A stretch of 33,222 nucleotides of DNA from Oscillospiraceae bacterium. GTDB taxonomy: Bacteria > Bacillota > Clostridia > Oscillospirales > Oscillospiraceae. Under the pieces are notes generated by a model, which did no database searches, was not told where the DNA came from, and worked only from the letters and a program-made list of their open reading frames with translations. The stretch covers positions 1 through 33,222 of the forward strand of contig JAKSQI010000001.1 in NCBI GenBank assembly GCA_024404215.1. The letters run 5' to 3'. Positions 6,276-15,016 of the stretch are shown here, piece after piece (within the stretch, counting starts at the first letter, position 1; each line of letters starts with the position of its first letter). A program made the position numbers and the translations under genes.

Positions 6276-7844
6276 TTATTTTTTCTTTTCGTTCCAAAGG
6301 GGCTTGATGATGTTGTAAAGCTCCAGGCCCTTCTTCTGACCAAATTCCTTGACCATGCCTCGGTAAGTCAGCTGTTTGATGGCAGTGTCCCCAAACAGGG
6401 GCATGGCAATGCCCAGTATTTTCATGGTGGTGTCGTTATCTACCTTTTTGTCACTGAGGACTTTCATCAAGGCATTATTCAGCTGGGTTTTCTTATCCGG
6501 TGCACCGGACGGTTTTTTGCCTTTAGGAGCTTTGGGAGCTTCCGCTTCCTTGTCAATAGCGGCTTTGGAAGTGGTGGCCTTTTTTCGGCCGGTTTTAGCG
6601 GGGGCCTGCTCTTTTATGACAGACTCACTCTCTGCGGCAGTTTCCTGCGGGTCCAGCGAAGGGACGACTGTAGGGGTGCTTTCAGAAGTGGCAGGGGCAG
6701 CGGATTCCCGGGAAGCGGGGGACTCCGGCGCAGGAGCCTTTCGGCGGCGGCTGCGGTTTCCGCGAGCTTTTGCCGCCGGTTTGGCCGGGGGTTCGGCAGC
6801 AGCAGCTTCCTCTGCCGCAGCTTCTGTCGGGGTGTCGTTGCCGCTGCCTAAGGTGGGGCTGTACGCTTCCTCAGCGGGCGTAACAGCTGCCGCCTCCGGT
6901 ACGGGAGCTGCTTCTAGGGCTGCGGCTGGAGTGATTTCGGGTTCTGAAGGAGGAGTGCTCTCTGTGGCCACAGTGGCTTCCTCTACCTTGGGTTTGGCTA
7001 CGCCAACTTCACGGGCGGGAACGGGGACAAAAGGGGGCTTAGGGGCCTTGGTTGGTCTGGAACCGGAGGTGGGCTGGGAGGGGCCGCCGAATTCCCTGGC
7101 TGGGGAAGCGATTGTGGCATAGCGCAGGGCTTCTGCGGCAATCGGGTCCAAGGGCTCGGATTTTTCCGTGGGGGTCGCTTTTTCCTTTGAAACCGATGGC
7201 TCCGGAATCGGGACGCTGTGGGCTTCCGCTGCTGTGTCCGGTACAGACGGAGTCAGGCTCGAAGCCTCTGGGAAGGCTGCTGAAAGAGAATCTACCTCAA
7301 CCGGACCGGGGAGGGGGACGCCTGTATCAGCAGGCAGGGTTTCCGGAACAGGGAACGGGATACTCGCCGGGGCTTCGGCTTCCGTTGCTTTAACGGACGG
7401 AGCGGGGTGACTGTCCCTATCGTTGCGGCGGTTTCCGCCTCGTCCGCGTCCGGAACGGCTGCGGGCAGCTGGGGCGGGGGTAATTTCGCTGCCGTCGATG
7501 GTCTGGCGGCGGAGGACCTCAATACCCATTTCATCCTTCCAAAAGAGGGGGGTGTTGGTGAAATCGGTATCCTTGCTGACGATGACAAAGTGGCAATCGG
7601 GGCCCTCAGTGCCGATAAGATAGCCCAGATAGCTGACCAGCTGCATGTCCAGGGACTGGCGGCCGGGCTGTACCTTATGGACGGTGAGAGTTGCCTGCAT
7701 GCCCCGAAGTAAATCCAGGCTCAGGCGGTTGGCGTTAACAGAATAAAAAAGATGAATGCTGTCTCCGGCGGGGCAAAGGTTCATGCCCTGCAGGCCGGCC
7801 TCATGCACATTTTCGTAATCAATTAAATAAACGGTTTTGCTCAT
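6276..7844 (-). CDS. PIN/NYN-like nuclease-fold protein with long disordered linker
   Basis: This 522-residue protein has three parts. Residues 1-115 look like a NYN/PIN-type ribonuclease fold. The start is VYLIDYENV (Asp9, Glu11, Asn12), with SLDMQLVSYLGY (Asp66) and VIVSKDTDF (Asp92, Asp94) supplying the acidic residues expected at such an active site. Residues 120-450 are low-complexity, rich in Pro, Ala, Glu, Ser and Thr, with basic patches such as RSRSGRGRGGNRRNDR and KARGNRSRRRK that could bind nucleic acid. Residues 450-522 form a conserved-looking helical end (NALMKVLSDKKVDNDTTMKI through GLELYNIIKPLWNEKKK). AAGGAG precedes the ATG. A role in RNA handling is inference; no partner gene is nearby. 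Confidence 0.75.
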   Translation of the reverse strand: MSKTVYLIDYENVHEAGLQGMNLCPAGDSIHLFYSVNANRLSLDLLRGMQATLTVHKVQPGRQSLDMQLVSYLGYLIGTEGPDCHFVIVSKDTDFTNTPLFWKDEMGIEVLRRQTIDGSEITPAPAARSRSGRGRGGNRRNDRDSHPAPSVKATEAEAPASIPFPVPETLPADTGVPLPGPVEVDSLSAAFPEASSLTPSVPDTAAEAHSVPIPEPSVSKEKATPTEKSEPLDPIAAEALRYATIASPAREFGGPSQPTSGSRPTKAPKPPFVPVPAREVGVAKPKVEEATVATESTPPSEPEITPAAALEAAPVPEAAAVTPAEEAYSPTLGSGNDTPTEAAAEEAAAAEPPAKPAAKARGNRSRRRKAPAPESPASRESAAPATSESTPTVVPSLDPQETAAESESVIKEQAPAKTGRKKATTSKAAIDKEAEAPKAPKGKKPSGAPDKKTQLNNALMKVLSDKKVDNDTTMKILGIAMPLFGDTAIKQLTYRGMVKEFGQKKGLELYNIIKPLWNEKKK

Positions 7845-7873
7845 AATGGTCTCCTTGAGGAATAGTCAACGCC

Positions 7874-7882
7874 AGTATATCA
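7874..7882 (-). promoter_or_regulatory. Extended -10 promoter for the NYN-like gene
   Basis: TGATATACT (TG-N-TATACT) on the minus strand lies about 30 bases upstream of the ATG at 7844. There is no clear -35 box. Confidence 0.45.
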
Positions 7883-7913
7883 CGGGAAAGGGAAGCCTGG
7901 CTACTCTTTTCTG

Positions 7914-7949
7914 ACAAATAAAAGAATCCCCCTCCACGGGGAGGGGGAT
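7914..7949 (-). terminator. Terminator of the MATE-MATE-enoyl-CoA hydratase unit
   Basis: A 10-bp stem (ATCCCCCTCC/GGAGGGGGAT) with a 4-base loop is followed on the minus strand by TCTTTTATTTG. It lies 16 bases after the hydratase stop. Confidence 0.85.
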
Positions 7950-7965
7950 CGGGGAAGACGAGGGT

Positions 7966-8760
7966 TTAGTTGCCGTTAAATACGGGCTTTTCCTTGGCGC
8001 GGAAGGCCTTAACGGCACCGCGGAAGTCATTGGAGTCCATCAGGGACATGCTCAGGTCATATTCCTTCAGGTAAGCAGCCTCGTCGCCGAAGTTGCGCTG
8101 GATACGCAGCTGCTCCTTCAAGCCCTGAACGGCCAGGGGGGCCTTCTCACAGAGCTGCCCAACAAGGGCCTTGATTTCGGCATCAAAGTCAGCCAAGGGG
8201 AAAATCTTGTTAACAAAGCCCCACTTCTGGGCTTCTTCGGCCCGCATGCGCTCGCAGAAGAAAATCAGCTCCATGAAGCGGTGATAGGGGATGTGCTTGT
8301 GCAGGGTCATGGCACCGCCGCAGCCGGGAACCAGACCAATGTTGAACTCAGGCAGAACGAACTTGGCGTTATCGGCGCAGTAAACCAAATCGCAGCACAT
8401 GGCAAACTCAAAGCCGGCACCGGCGCAGGCACCCTTAACGGCGGCTACTATAATCTTGTTGCTGGCATAAAGGGCATCGCGGACCTTTTTGCCAATCTGC
8501 CACTGCACAATGCGGTCGTCACTGGTCTTGATATCATCCAGCATTTCCATGCTCAGACCGGCGGAGAAGAACTTGTCGCCGTCACCGCGCAGAACGATAA
8601 CGCGGCAGGTGGGGTCATCCTGAACGCTGAGAACGGCATCCAGAATGGTCTGGCGCATTTCAACGGTAAAGCTGTTGGCAGCGTCAGTGTTGCTGATGGT
8701 GAGGTAGAGAGCACCGGGCTGGTCCTCAGGACGCTCAACAATAACTCTTGCTTCGGACAT
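7966..8760 (-). CDS. Enoyl-CoA hydratase/isomerase family (crotonase fold) protein
   Basis: This 264-residue protein belongs to the crotonase superfamily, whose members hydrate, isomerise or cleave acyl-CoA thioesters in the cytoplasm. The CoA-binding and oxyanion-hole segments are visible: FFSAGLSMEML near residues 64-74, and AAVKGACAGAGFEFAMCCDL near 106-125. LPEFNIGLVPGCGGAM follows at about 137-152, with the Glu of LPE in the place of one catalytic acid. AGGAGG precedes the ATG. It lies 49 bases after two MATE exporter genes on the same strand and before one terminator, so it is probably their operon partner. The exact acyl-CoA substrate cannot be told from sequence. Confidence 0.85.
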   Translation of the reverse strand: MSEARVIVERPEDQPGALYLTISNTDAANSFTVEMRQTILDAVLSVQDDPTCRVIVLRGDGDKFFSAGLSMEMLDDIKTSDDRIVQWQIGKKVRDALYASNKIIVAAVKGACAGAGFEFAMCCDLVYCADNAKFVLPEFNIGLVPGCGGAMTLHKHIPYHRFMELIFFCERMRAEEAQKWGFVNKIFPLADFDAEIKALVGQLCEKAPLAVQGLKEQLRIQRNFGDEAAYLKEYDLSMSLMDSNDFRGAVKAFRAKEKPVFNGN

Positions 8761-8809
8761 GGGAATTACCTCCTGTTATATAAATAGTGAATACTATGGA
8801 TTCGCTTGC

Positions 8810-10219
8810 TTAAGCCTCGGCAGCGGCTTTAGCCTTGGCTGTGATGCCTTTGGTTTTCCAGCGGCCAATCCGATAATATACCAGAGTGGCAGCTGCATTG
8901 ATGACAACCGCTATGCCCAAACCCCAGAAGCTGCTGCGGGGGTCGCCCACCGGATGGGCCGGGCTTCGGGTAAGGTAGGCAATGAGATAGGCGGCGGGGA
9001 TGCGGATGACCGTTTGGGTAACCAGAGAAATCCACATGGGGCCCATGGCATCTCCGGCACCGCGGATAACACCGCCGAAGCTTTGACCGATGGCCATGAC
9101 CAGATACACCGGAATCATGGCAAAAATCAGCTGATAGCCCAGGTCAATCAGCTCCTGTGTTGTAGTGAAAAGTCCAATCATCCATTTACCGAACAGTATC
9201 ATAAGCGCAATCATGGTGAGAGAAACGGTCAAGCTCATGACAAAAACGGTGCGACAGCCTTGTTTAACCCGGTCCATGCGGCCGGCGCCAACATTTTGGC
9301 CGGTAAAGGTGGAGGCACTCATATTGAAGGTGGTGCTGGGAATCATGGCGAAAGCATCCACACGCAGCATAGCCGTGATGGCGGCAGTTACCATATAGCC
9401 CATGGCATTGTTCAGCCGCTGGATAACGATAGTGGAGAGCCACATAATGGCTTGAGCAATACCGTTAGGCAGGCCCAAACGGCAGACCGTGCCAACAACA
9501 TCCTTTTTCAAAAGCAGGCTGCGAAAATTCAGCCGGAAATAGCGGCGGCTCATAACAACCTTAACCAGACAGACAATGGCAGATAAAGTTTGGCCAATGA
9601 TAGTAGCATAGGCGGCGCCGGCAATGCCAAAGCCAAGTCCGGCTACAAACCAAATATCCAGAACGATATTCAGCAGCATGGTGCCCAGGAGAACCAGAAG
9701 AGGAAACACGGATTCCCCCATGCCCCTGAGAATGCCGGACATGATGTTATAAAAGCCATTGCCGGCCAAGCCGGCCAGGCAAATCAGCATATAGGTCCTG
9801 CCCATGTCGTAGCTTTCCACCGGTGCCTTAATGGCGTGGAGCATCCAGTCCAGACCCAGCAGACCAAAGGTGGTCAGTACTATGGACACCAAGGCAATTA
9901 GGGTAATGCTATTGCCAACACTGGTTTCCAGCTTGTCGTATTCCTGGGCACCAAAGTACTGAGAAACCATAACCATAACGCCGGAACCGATGGCAATAAA
10001 AAGCACCAAAAACAGATTTAAAATGGGGGAGGTAACACCAATGGCGCTGAGGGCCGCGTCACCGCAGTAGCGGCCTACCACAATGCTGTCAACAGTGCTG
10101 TAGGCCAGCTGAGCCAGGTTGCCCATCAGCAGGGGAACGGAAAACATGAGCAGACAGGTCAGGGGAGCCCCCTGGGTCATATCCTGTGCGCCGAAAAGAT
10201 GTTTGAATTTTGTCAGCAT
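8810..10219 (-). CDS. MATE family efflux transporter (second of pair)
   Basis: This 469-residue, roughly 12-helix membrane protein of the MATE family should export organic compounds using a sodium or proton gradient. Typical features are the N-terminal MFSVPLLMGNLAQLAYSTVD (about residues 26-45), the GRYCGDAALSAIG loop, ILRGMGES near the middle and GVIRGAGDAMGP in the second half. I place the start at 10219 (MLTKFKHLFGAQDMTQG), because it overlaps the stop of the upstream MATE gene as ATGCTGA and because the neighbour has the same N-terminus. The overlap implies translational coupling. The two proteins are clearly related and may form a heteromeric or functionally paired exporter, though MATE proteins usually act as single chains. 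Confidence 0.9.
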   Translation of the reverse strand: MLTKFKHLFGAQDMTQGAPLTCLLMFSVPLLMGNLAQLAYSTVDSIVVGRYCGDAALSAIGVTSPILNLFLVLFIAIGSGVMVMVSQYFGAQEYDKLETSVGNSITLIALVSIVLTTFGLLGLDWMLHAIKAPVESYDMGRTYMLICLAGLAGNGFYNIMSGILRGMGESVFPLLVLLGTMLLNIVLDIWFVAGLGFGIAGAAYATIIGQTLSAIVCLVKVVMSRRYFRLNFRSLLLKKDVVGTVCRLGLPNGIAQAIMWLSTIVIQRLNNAMGYMVTAAITAMLRVDAFAMIPSTTFNMSASTFTGQNVGAGRMDRVKQGCRTVFVMSLTVSLTMIALMILFGKWMIGLFTTTQELIDLGYQLIFAMIPVYLVMAIGQSFGGVIRGAGDAMGPMWISLVTQTVIRIPAAYLIAYLTRSPAHPVGDPRSSFWGLGIAVVINAAATLVYYRIGRWKTKGITAKAKAAAEA

Positions 10220-11628
10220 GGCAATCGCTCTTCTTCCTGCTTGCGGGAGATAACCGCCTTTGTTTTCCACCTTCCTCGGGAGAATACAATTAAGGTGAGA
10301 ATGGTCTGGATGGCCATGCAGATGTCCATAGCAACGGAGTTAGAGTATGGGTGTCCCGCAGGCCAGAGAACACTTTTTGACACTGTAACGGCCAAAAGGG
10401 TGATAGGAATTCGAACAAAAACATTGCCTACCATGGAAATCCACATGGGGGAAACGGCGTCGCCGGCTCCGCGCATAATACCGCCGAAGACCTCGGAAAT
10501 GGCAATCATAATATAACCGGGAATCATAATCAGAATGAAACGATAGCCCATGTCAATAACCTCTTCCGTGGAGGTGAAGAGGCCCAGCATCCGCTTGCCC
10601 AAAGCAAGAATCACACAAACCATCACAGCAGAGAAGCAGACCCCCAGAAGCAGGCTCTGACGGGAGCCTTTCGTAACACGGTCCGGCTTTCCGGCACCGG
10701 TATTCTGGCCGGTAAAGGTGCTGGCAGAGGCGCCGAAGGTTTGACAGGGGATAACGGCAAAGCTGTCCACCTTCATCATGGCAGTGTAGGAGGCGGCCAC
10801 CAAAACGCCCATGCGGTTCATCATGCCCTGTACTACAATAGCGGCGATAAAAATCATGCCCTGGGTCATGCCGCTGGGAATGCCCAGACGGCAGATGTTT
10901 CGAACAATGGGAGCCCGCAGGCGAAGATGAGCGGGCTTCAAATGAATGTGACCCCGAACCCGCAGAACCTTGATAATCAAAATAATGGCACTGGCGGTTT
11001 TGGCGATGGTGGTAGCCCATGCGGCACCGGCAACACCCATACCTAACCCGGCTACAAACCAAACGTCCAAAATTGTGTTTAATATGGTGCAGAAAAGCAG
11101 AATCAGCAGGGGGAAGACGCTGTCACCCATGCCGCGCAGAACGCCGGACATGATGTTGTAGAAGCCGTCACCAGCCACACCGATGAAGCAGACAACCAGA
11201 TAGACCCTGGCCATTTCGTAGCTTTCCTGGGGTATGTTAATCAAACGCAGGGCCGGACCGGCCAAAGCAATGCCGGCGATGGTCAAAACCACGGAGGCAC
11301 CGGCAATCAGGGTAATGGAATTGCCGATGGATGCCTCCAGCATGCCATACTCACGGGCACCGAAATACTGGGATACCAGAATGCAGACGCCGGCACCAAT
11401 GGCCATGAAGACCACAAGAAAGAGAATCAAAATAGGGGAGGCGGAGCCCAAAGCGGCCAGAGCCGCATCACCCACATATTTTCCGATGACAATGCTGTCT
11501 ACGGTGTTGTAGAGCAGCTGGGCAATGTTACCAATCAACAGGGGAATAGAAAACATAATCAGGCAGCGGAAGGTGTTACCCACGGTCAGATCCTGCCCTT
11601 GAAAAAGCTTTTTAAAATTCGTCAGCAC
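10213..11628 (-). CDS. MATE family efflux transporter (first of pair)
   Basis: This 471-residue MATE exporter has about 12 membrane helices, with IMFSIPLLIGNIAQLLYNTVD at the first helix, GKYVGDAALAALGSASP after it, and IMRGAGDAVSP in the second half. The frame allows a GTG three codons upstream, but I choose the GTG at 11628, where GGAG sits eight bases before it. This gives VLTNFKKLFQGQDLT, aligned with the N-terminus of the next MATE. The gene leads a three-gene unit (MATE, MATE, crotonase-fold enzyme). The high similarity to its neighbour implies a local duplication. The substrate is unknown. Confidence 0.9.
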   Translation of the reverse strand: MLTNFKKLFQGQDLTVGNTFRCLIMFSIPLLIGNIAQLLYNTVDSIVIGKYVGDAALAALGSASPILILFLVVFMAIGAGVCILVSQYFGAREYGMLEASIGNSITLIAGASVVLTIAGIALAGPALRLINIPQESYEMARVYLVVCFIGVAGDGFYNIMSGVLRGMGDSVFPLLILLFCTILNTILDVWFVAGLGMGVAGAAWATTIAKTASAIILIIKVLRVRGHIHLKPAHLRLRAPIVRNICRLGIPSGMTQGMIFIAAIVVQGMMNRMGVLVAASYTAMMKVDSFAVIPCQTFGASASTFTGQNTGAGKPDRVTKGSRQSLLLGVCFSAVMVCVILALGKRMLGLFTSTEEVIDMGYRFILIMIPGYIMIAISEVFGGIMRGAGDAVSPMWISMVGNVFVRIPITLLAVTVSKSVLWPAGHPYSNSVAMDICMAIQTILTLIVFSRGRWKTKAVISRKQEEERLPC

Positions 11629-11680
11629 AGAGTTCACTCCGATTTCTTTTCTTTACTCAAATTCGTACATTTAGCAAATC

Positions 11681-11689
11681 ATTATAGCA
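11681..11689 (-). promoter_or_regulatory. Extended -10 promoter of the MATE operon
   Basis: TGCTATAAT on the minus strand lies about 50 bases upstream of the GTG start. A weak TTGTAT at 18 bp could serve as the -35 box. Confidence 0.6.
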
Positions 11690-11715
11690 CGGAAGCCGGG
11701 GATAATACAAGGGAA

Positions 11716-11752
11716 AGGCAGAAAGAAATCCCCGCAGCCGGGCTGCGGGGAT
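11716..11752 (-). terminator. Terminator of the rhomboid gene
   Basis: A perfect 12-bp stem (ATCCCCGCAGCC/GGCTGCGGGGAT) has almost no loop bases. It is followed on the minus strand by TTCTTTCTG and lies just after the rhomboid stop. Confidence 0.8.
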
Positions 11753-11765
11753 GAAAGCCGGAATC

Positions 11766-12359
11766 TCAGGAATGGTAACGCCTACGACTGTTGCTGCCCC
11801 GGCCGCCGGTATAGTAAACGTTGCCGATAATTACACCGCAGACACCGCCCAGAATATGGGTCAGCTGAGAGATGTTATCCTTGGTAAAAATGCCGTCAAT
11901 AACCTGCTGGCCCAGGTACAGCGCCAGTACCACCAGCATGGTCAGAGGAATACTGCCGGAGCTGCGGCCGGTCATGGACAGCATAACAATCAGCATAAAG
12001 ACGATGCCGCTTGCCCCCAGTAGGGCGGATCCGGGAAAGAAAATGAATTGAACCAGTCCGGTAGAAAGGGCGGTGACAGCCATGGCCAGCAGCAGCCTCT
12101 TGCTGCCAAAGCGCTCCTCCAGGGGAGGGCCAACAACCAGCATCAGCAGAATATTGCCCATATAGTGGGACATGCTGCTGTGACCAAGGACGTGCAGGAA
12201 AAATCGGGGATAGGTCAAAGGGTCACGCAGAGAGGAACGATAAACACAGAAAAGCCTGGCGGTGGATGCGCCGGCGGTCAGCTTGTCCAAGCCAAGAATT
12301 GCCAGGCAGAGCAGGGCAAAGGTTAGGATAACGGGGGAATTGTAACGAATCTTTTTCAT
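11766..12359 (-). CDS. Rhomboid family intramembrane serine protease
   Basis: This 197-residue polytopic membrane protein should cleave transmembrane substrates within the bilayer. The rhomboid catalytic pair is visible: Ser117 in GASGIVFML and His168 in QLTHILGG. The conserved HVLGHSSMSHYMGN (residues 56-69, with His60, His65 and Asn69) supplies the oxyanion and structural residues. Six hydrophobic segments fit the minimal rhomboid core. The C-terminus is short and basic. AAGGAG lies about ten bases upstream of the ATG. The gene stands alone: its own terminator follows, and the divergent glycyl radical enzyme gene lies upstream. Physiological substrates are unknown. Confidence 0.88.
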   Translation of the reverse strand: MKKIRYNSPVILTFALLCLAILGLDKLTAGASTARLFCVYRSSLRDPLTYPRFFLHVLGHSSMSHYMGNILLMLVVGPPLEERFGSKRLLLAMAVTALSTGLVQFIFFPGSALLGASGIVFMLIVMLSMTGRSSGSIPLTMLVVLALYLGQQVIDGIFTKDNISQLTHILGGVCGVIIGNVYYTGGRGSNSRRRYHS

Positions 12360-12418
12360 TCTTAAGAAGCTCCTTACGGGATTTTCCCGTGATTGCTATG
12401 GCACAGAAGGGGAAACTA

Positions 12419-12427
12419 TGCTACAAT
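12419..12427 (+). promoter_or_regulatory. Possible extended -10 promoter for the glycyl radical enzyme gene
   Basis: TGCTACAAT is a TG-N-TACAAT extended -10. It lies 93 bases upstream of the ATG at 12521. A TATACT at 12467-12472 is a second candidate without a good -35. Confidence 0.4.
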
Positions 12428-12520
12428 GTCAAGTAACATAATCAGCGCTGAATTTTACTGTTAGTATACTCTAAAAGGGTGTTGTTTGTAAACCGCAGCA
12501 TAGGAAACAGGAGTGATTGC

Positions 12521-14920
12521 ATGTATACTTTTCCGACCGTAACAGAGCGAATTGCCCGTCTGCGTAAGCGCTATCGCGATGAGCTTCCCGGCTTTGACAG
12601 TGAGCGTGTGCGTATTGTAACCGAGTATTATCAAGCTCATCCTCACGAGAACCAGATGATGCGCCGGGCCAATGCCATGTATAAGATTCTGGAAGGGGTG
12701 CCCCTGCGTATTGAGCCGGATGAGCTGTTGGTCGGTAATTCCGGGAAGTATTATAAGGGAAGCATGCTTTTTCCCGAGTATAATGACCTTAGCTGGCTTC
12801 CCCGGGAAATTGCCAGCGGCAAGTTTGACAACCGCACCCTTCAGGAAGCCCGCTGCTTTATGTCTCAGGAGGACCGGGACTATATCTGTGGTGTAGTTGA
12901 CTATTGGCAGGACCACAACGCCAATGCTCTGTCCCATTTTGAAATGACCCCGGAGCAGGAAGCGGTCTGTGCCTCCGGTGCCCTTTCCTTTGGCCCCTAC
13001 AGCCGCAATGAGGTTCACGGCCATTACAATGCCAACTACCGCAAGGTAGTGGAAAAGGGCTTTACGGCAATCAAAGCTGAGGCCGAGGCAGAACTTGAAA
13101 AGCTGAACCATAATATCGGCGGACAGGATGCGGAGAAGTGGTTCTTCTACCGGGCGGTCAGCATTTGCTGTGATGCTGCCATCCTTTTTTCCCGACGCTA
13201 TGCGGCCCTGGCTAGAGAAATGGCAGCAACCGCGGAGGAGCCCCGGAAGGCAGAATTGCTGGAAATTGCGGAACGGATGGACTGGATTATGGCGAACCCC
13301 TGCCGTAATTATAAGGATGCCCTCCAGGCAGTCCTGCTCTACCATCTCATTCTTGCCTATGAAGGCAGCCTGCTGGGGCTGACGGTTGGCCGTTTGGATG
13401 GTCATGTGGGTGACTATCTCCACCGGGATTTGGAAAATGGCGACATTACCATGGCGGAAGCCCAGGAATACATGGATTGCTTCTGCCTAAAGGTGGCGGA
13501 AATCATTATCAGCGGTCCGGCAGAGTTCATGACCGTTGCCGGTGCCTACAGCGACAACATGCGTCTGACCTTGGCAGGACGCAAGGCGGATGGCAGCGAT
13601 GCTTCCTGCGAGGCAACCTATTTAGTACTTAATACCATGGCCCGGCTGAAGCTGCATGACCCCAACATCAGCCTGTGTGTTCACGACGATATTCCGGATT
13701 CCCTTTGGGAGGCGGCAGTGGAAACCAACCGAGTCTGCGGCGGTAATCCGACACTGGATAATGCGGACCTGTTGATTGAAATGCTGCTTAAGCGCGGCCT
13801 GTCACTGGAGGATGCCCGCAACTTCTGTATCATCGGATGTGTGGAGCTGTCCGGCAGCGGCTGCGATTTTTCCAATGTATCCGGCCCCTTCAGTAAGGCT
13901 TTCTTTATTATGCCCCAGGTGGTTGTTCAGGCCATTAACAACGGCAGATGCCCTCAGAACGGCATCCAAAGCGGTCCGGCTACCGGCTATCTGTATGAAA
14001 TGGAAACCTTTGAAGACTTTAAGCGGGCCTTTGCCGCCCAATTGGCTTGGTTTATGGACTGGCATCACACCTTAAGCGTATTAACCGAGTACATGGGCAA
14101 CGCCATGGTGCCCAACCCCATGGCTTCCGCTACCATAGACGGATGCATGGAGTCCGGCCGGGATATGATGGTGGGCGGTGCCAAGTACAATTCCTGCGGT
14201 TTTGCCGTCAAGGGATTGGGCACAGCCATTGATAGCCTGGCAGCGGTTCGCTATTTGGTGTATGACAAAAAGCTGTGCACGGCCCGGGAGCTTTACGATG
14301 CCCTGCTGAACAATTGGGAAGGCTGCGAAAGTCTGCGCCAGGCCGCCAAAAACGCGCCGGCCTTCGGAAATGCGGATCCTTATGTGGATGAGCTGGCTTC
14401 CTGGCTTTCGGATATGTTCTCACAGCGGGTAAGCGGCTATACCGGTCCCCGGGGGCCTTTCCAGGCCGGTGCCTATTCAGCCGGCGGCCATGTGGCCAGC
14501 GGTTATCGCGTTCCGGCAACTCCCAACGGCAGAAGGAGCGGTGAGGCACTGTCGGATGGCGCTTCCCCTACCCAGGGCGCTGACCGCTGCGGTCCTACCG
14601 GTGTTGCCGGCAGCATTCTTGCCCTTCACCCGGAGCGCTACTGGAACGGCATTCAGTTTAACATGAAGTTCCATCCCTCCTGCGTTCAGGGGCAGGAAGG
14701 CATTGAAAAGATGCGCAGCTTTGTCCAGTCCTTTTTCCGCATGGGAGGTACTCAGGTGCAGTATAACATTGTCAGCTCCGATACCCTGCGCAAGGCACAG
14801 GCTAACCCGGATGAATATCGGGATTTAGTGGTTCGCGTGGCTGGTTTTTCTGCCTTCTTTGTGGAGCTGGTACCCGATCTGCAGAATGACTTGATTCGAC
14901 GGACAGAAGTAATGATGTAA
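12521..14920 (+). CDS. Glycyl radical enzyme (pyruvate formate-lyase-like superfamily)
   Basis: This 799-residue protein is a glycyl radical enzyme. The C-terminal radical loop RVAGFSAFFVEL places the radical glycine at Gly775. The thiyl-radical site is in FCIIGCVELSGSG (Cys440, with Glu442 two residues on). The Cys-x-Glu pair is typical of dehydratase, lyase and decarboxylase members rather than of pyruvate formate-lyase itself, which uses two adjacent cysteines. Known dehydratases usually read GCVEP, so GCVELSG suggests another subgroup. The ATG has GGAG at 7 bases. The N-terminal segment NQMMRRANAMYKILE fits the family. The radical-SAM activase it needs is not adjacent: the next gene encodes an Fe-S protein without a radical-SAM motif. 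The substrate is unknown. It acts in the cytoplasm and would be destroyed by oxygen. Confidence 0.92.
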   Translation: MYTFPTVTERIARLRKRYRDELPGFDSERVRIVTEYYQAHPHENQMMRRANAMYKILEGVPLRIEPDELLVGNSGKYYKGSMLFPEYNDLSWLPREIASGKFDNRTLQEARCFMSQEDRDYICGVVDYWQDHNANALSHFEMTPEQEAVCASGALSFGPYSRNEVHGHYNANYRKVVEKGFTAIKAEAEAELEKLNHNIGGQDAEKWFFYRAVSICCDAAILFSRRYAALAREMAATAEEPRKAELLEIAERMDWIMANPCRNYKDALQAVLLYHLILAYEGSLLGLTVGRLDGHVGDYLHRDLENGDITMAEAQEYMDCFCLKVAEIIISGPAEFMTVAGAYSDNMRLTLAGRKADGSDASCEATYLVLNTMARLKLHDPNISLCVHDDIPDSLWEAAVETNRVCGGNPTLDNADLLIEMLLKRGLSLEDARNFCIIGCVELSGSGCDFSNVSGPFSKAFFIMPQVVVQAINNGRCPQNGIQSGPATGYLYEMETFEDFKRAFAAQLAWFMDWHHTLSVLTEYMGNAMVPNPMASATIDGCMESGRDMMVGGAKYNSCGFAVKGLGTAIDSLAAVRYLVYDKKLCTARELYDALLNNWEGCESLRQAAKNAPAFGNADPYVDELASWLSDMFSQRVSGYTGPRGPFQAGAYSAGGHVASGYRVPATPNGRRSGEALSDGASPTQGADRCGPTGVAGSILALHPERYWNGIQFNMKFHPSCVQGQEGIEKMRSFVQSFFRMGGTQVQYNIVSSDTLRKAQANPDEYRDLVVRVAGFSAFFVELVPDLQNDLIRRTEVMM

Positions 14921-15016
14921 ACAACCTGAAGGTTGTAAAAGATAGTGCGCCTGCTTCTTTCCCTTTATCCCGGAAGTGGGGTATAATACGGCTACTGAAC
15001 AAAGGAGAGGAACCCT

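Noticed and set aside
6376..7122. Plus-strand frame of 248 codons opposite the NYN-like gene
   Set aside because: It is a by-product of the Ala/Pro/Ser/Glu-rich repeats on the other strand, low in complexity, without family resemblance or ribosome site.
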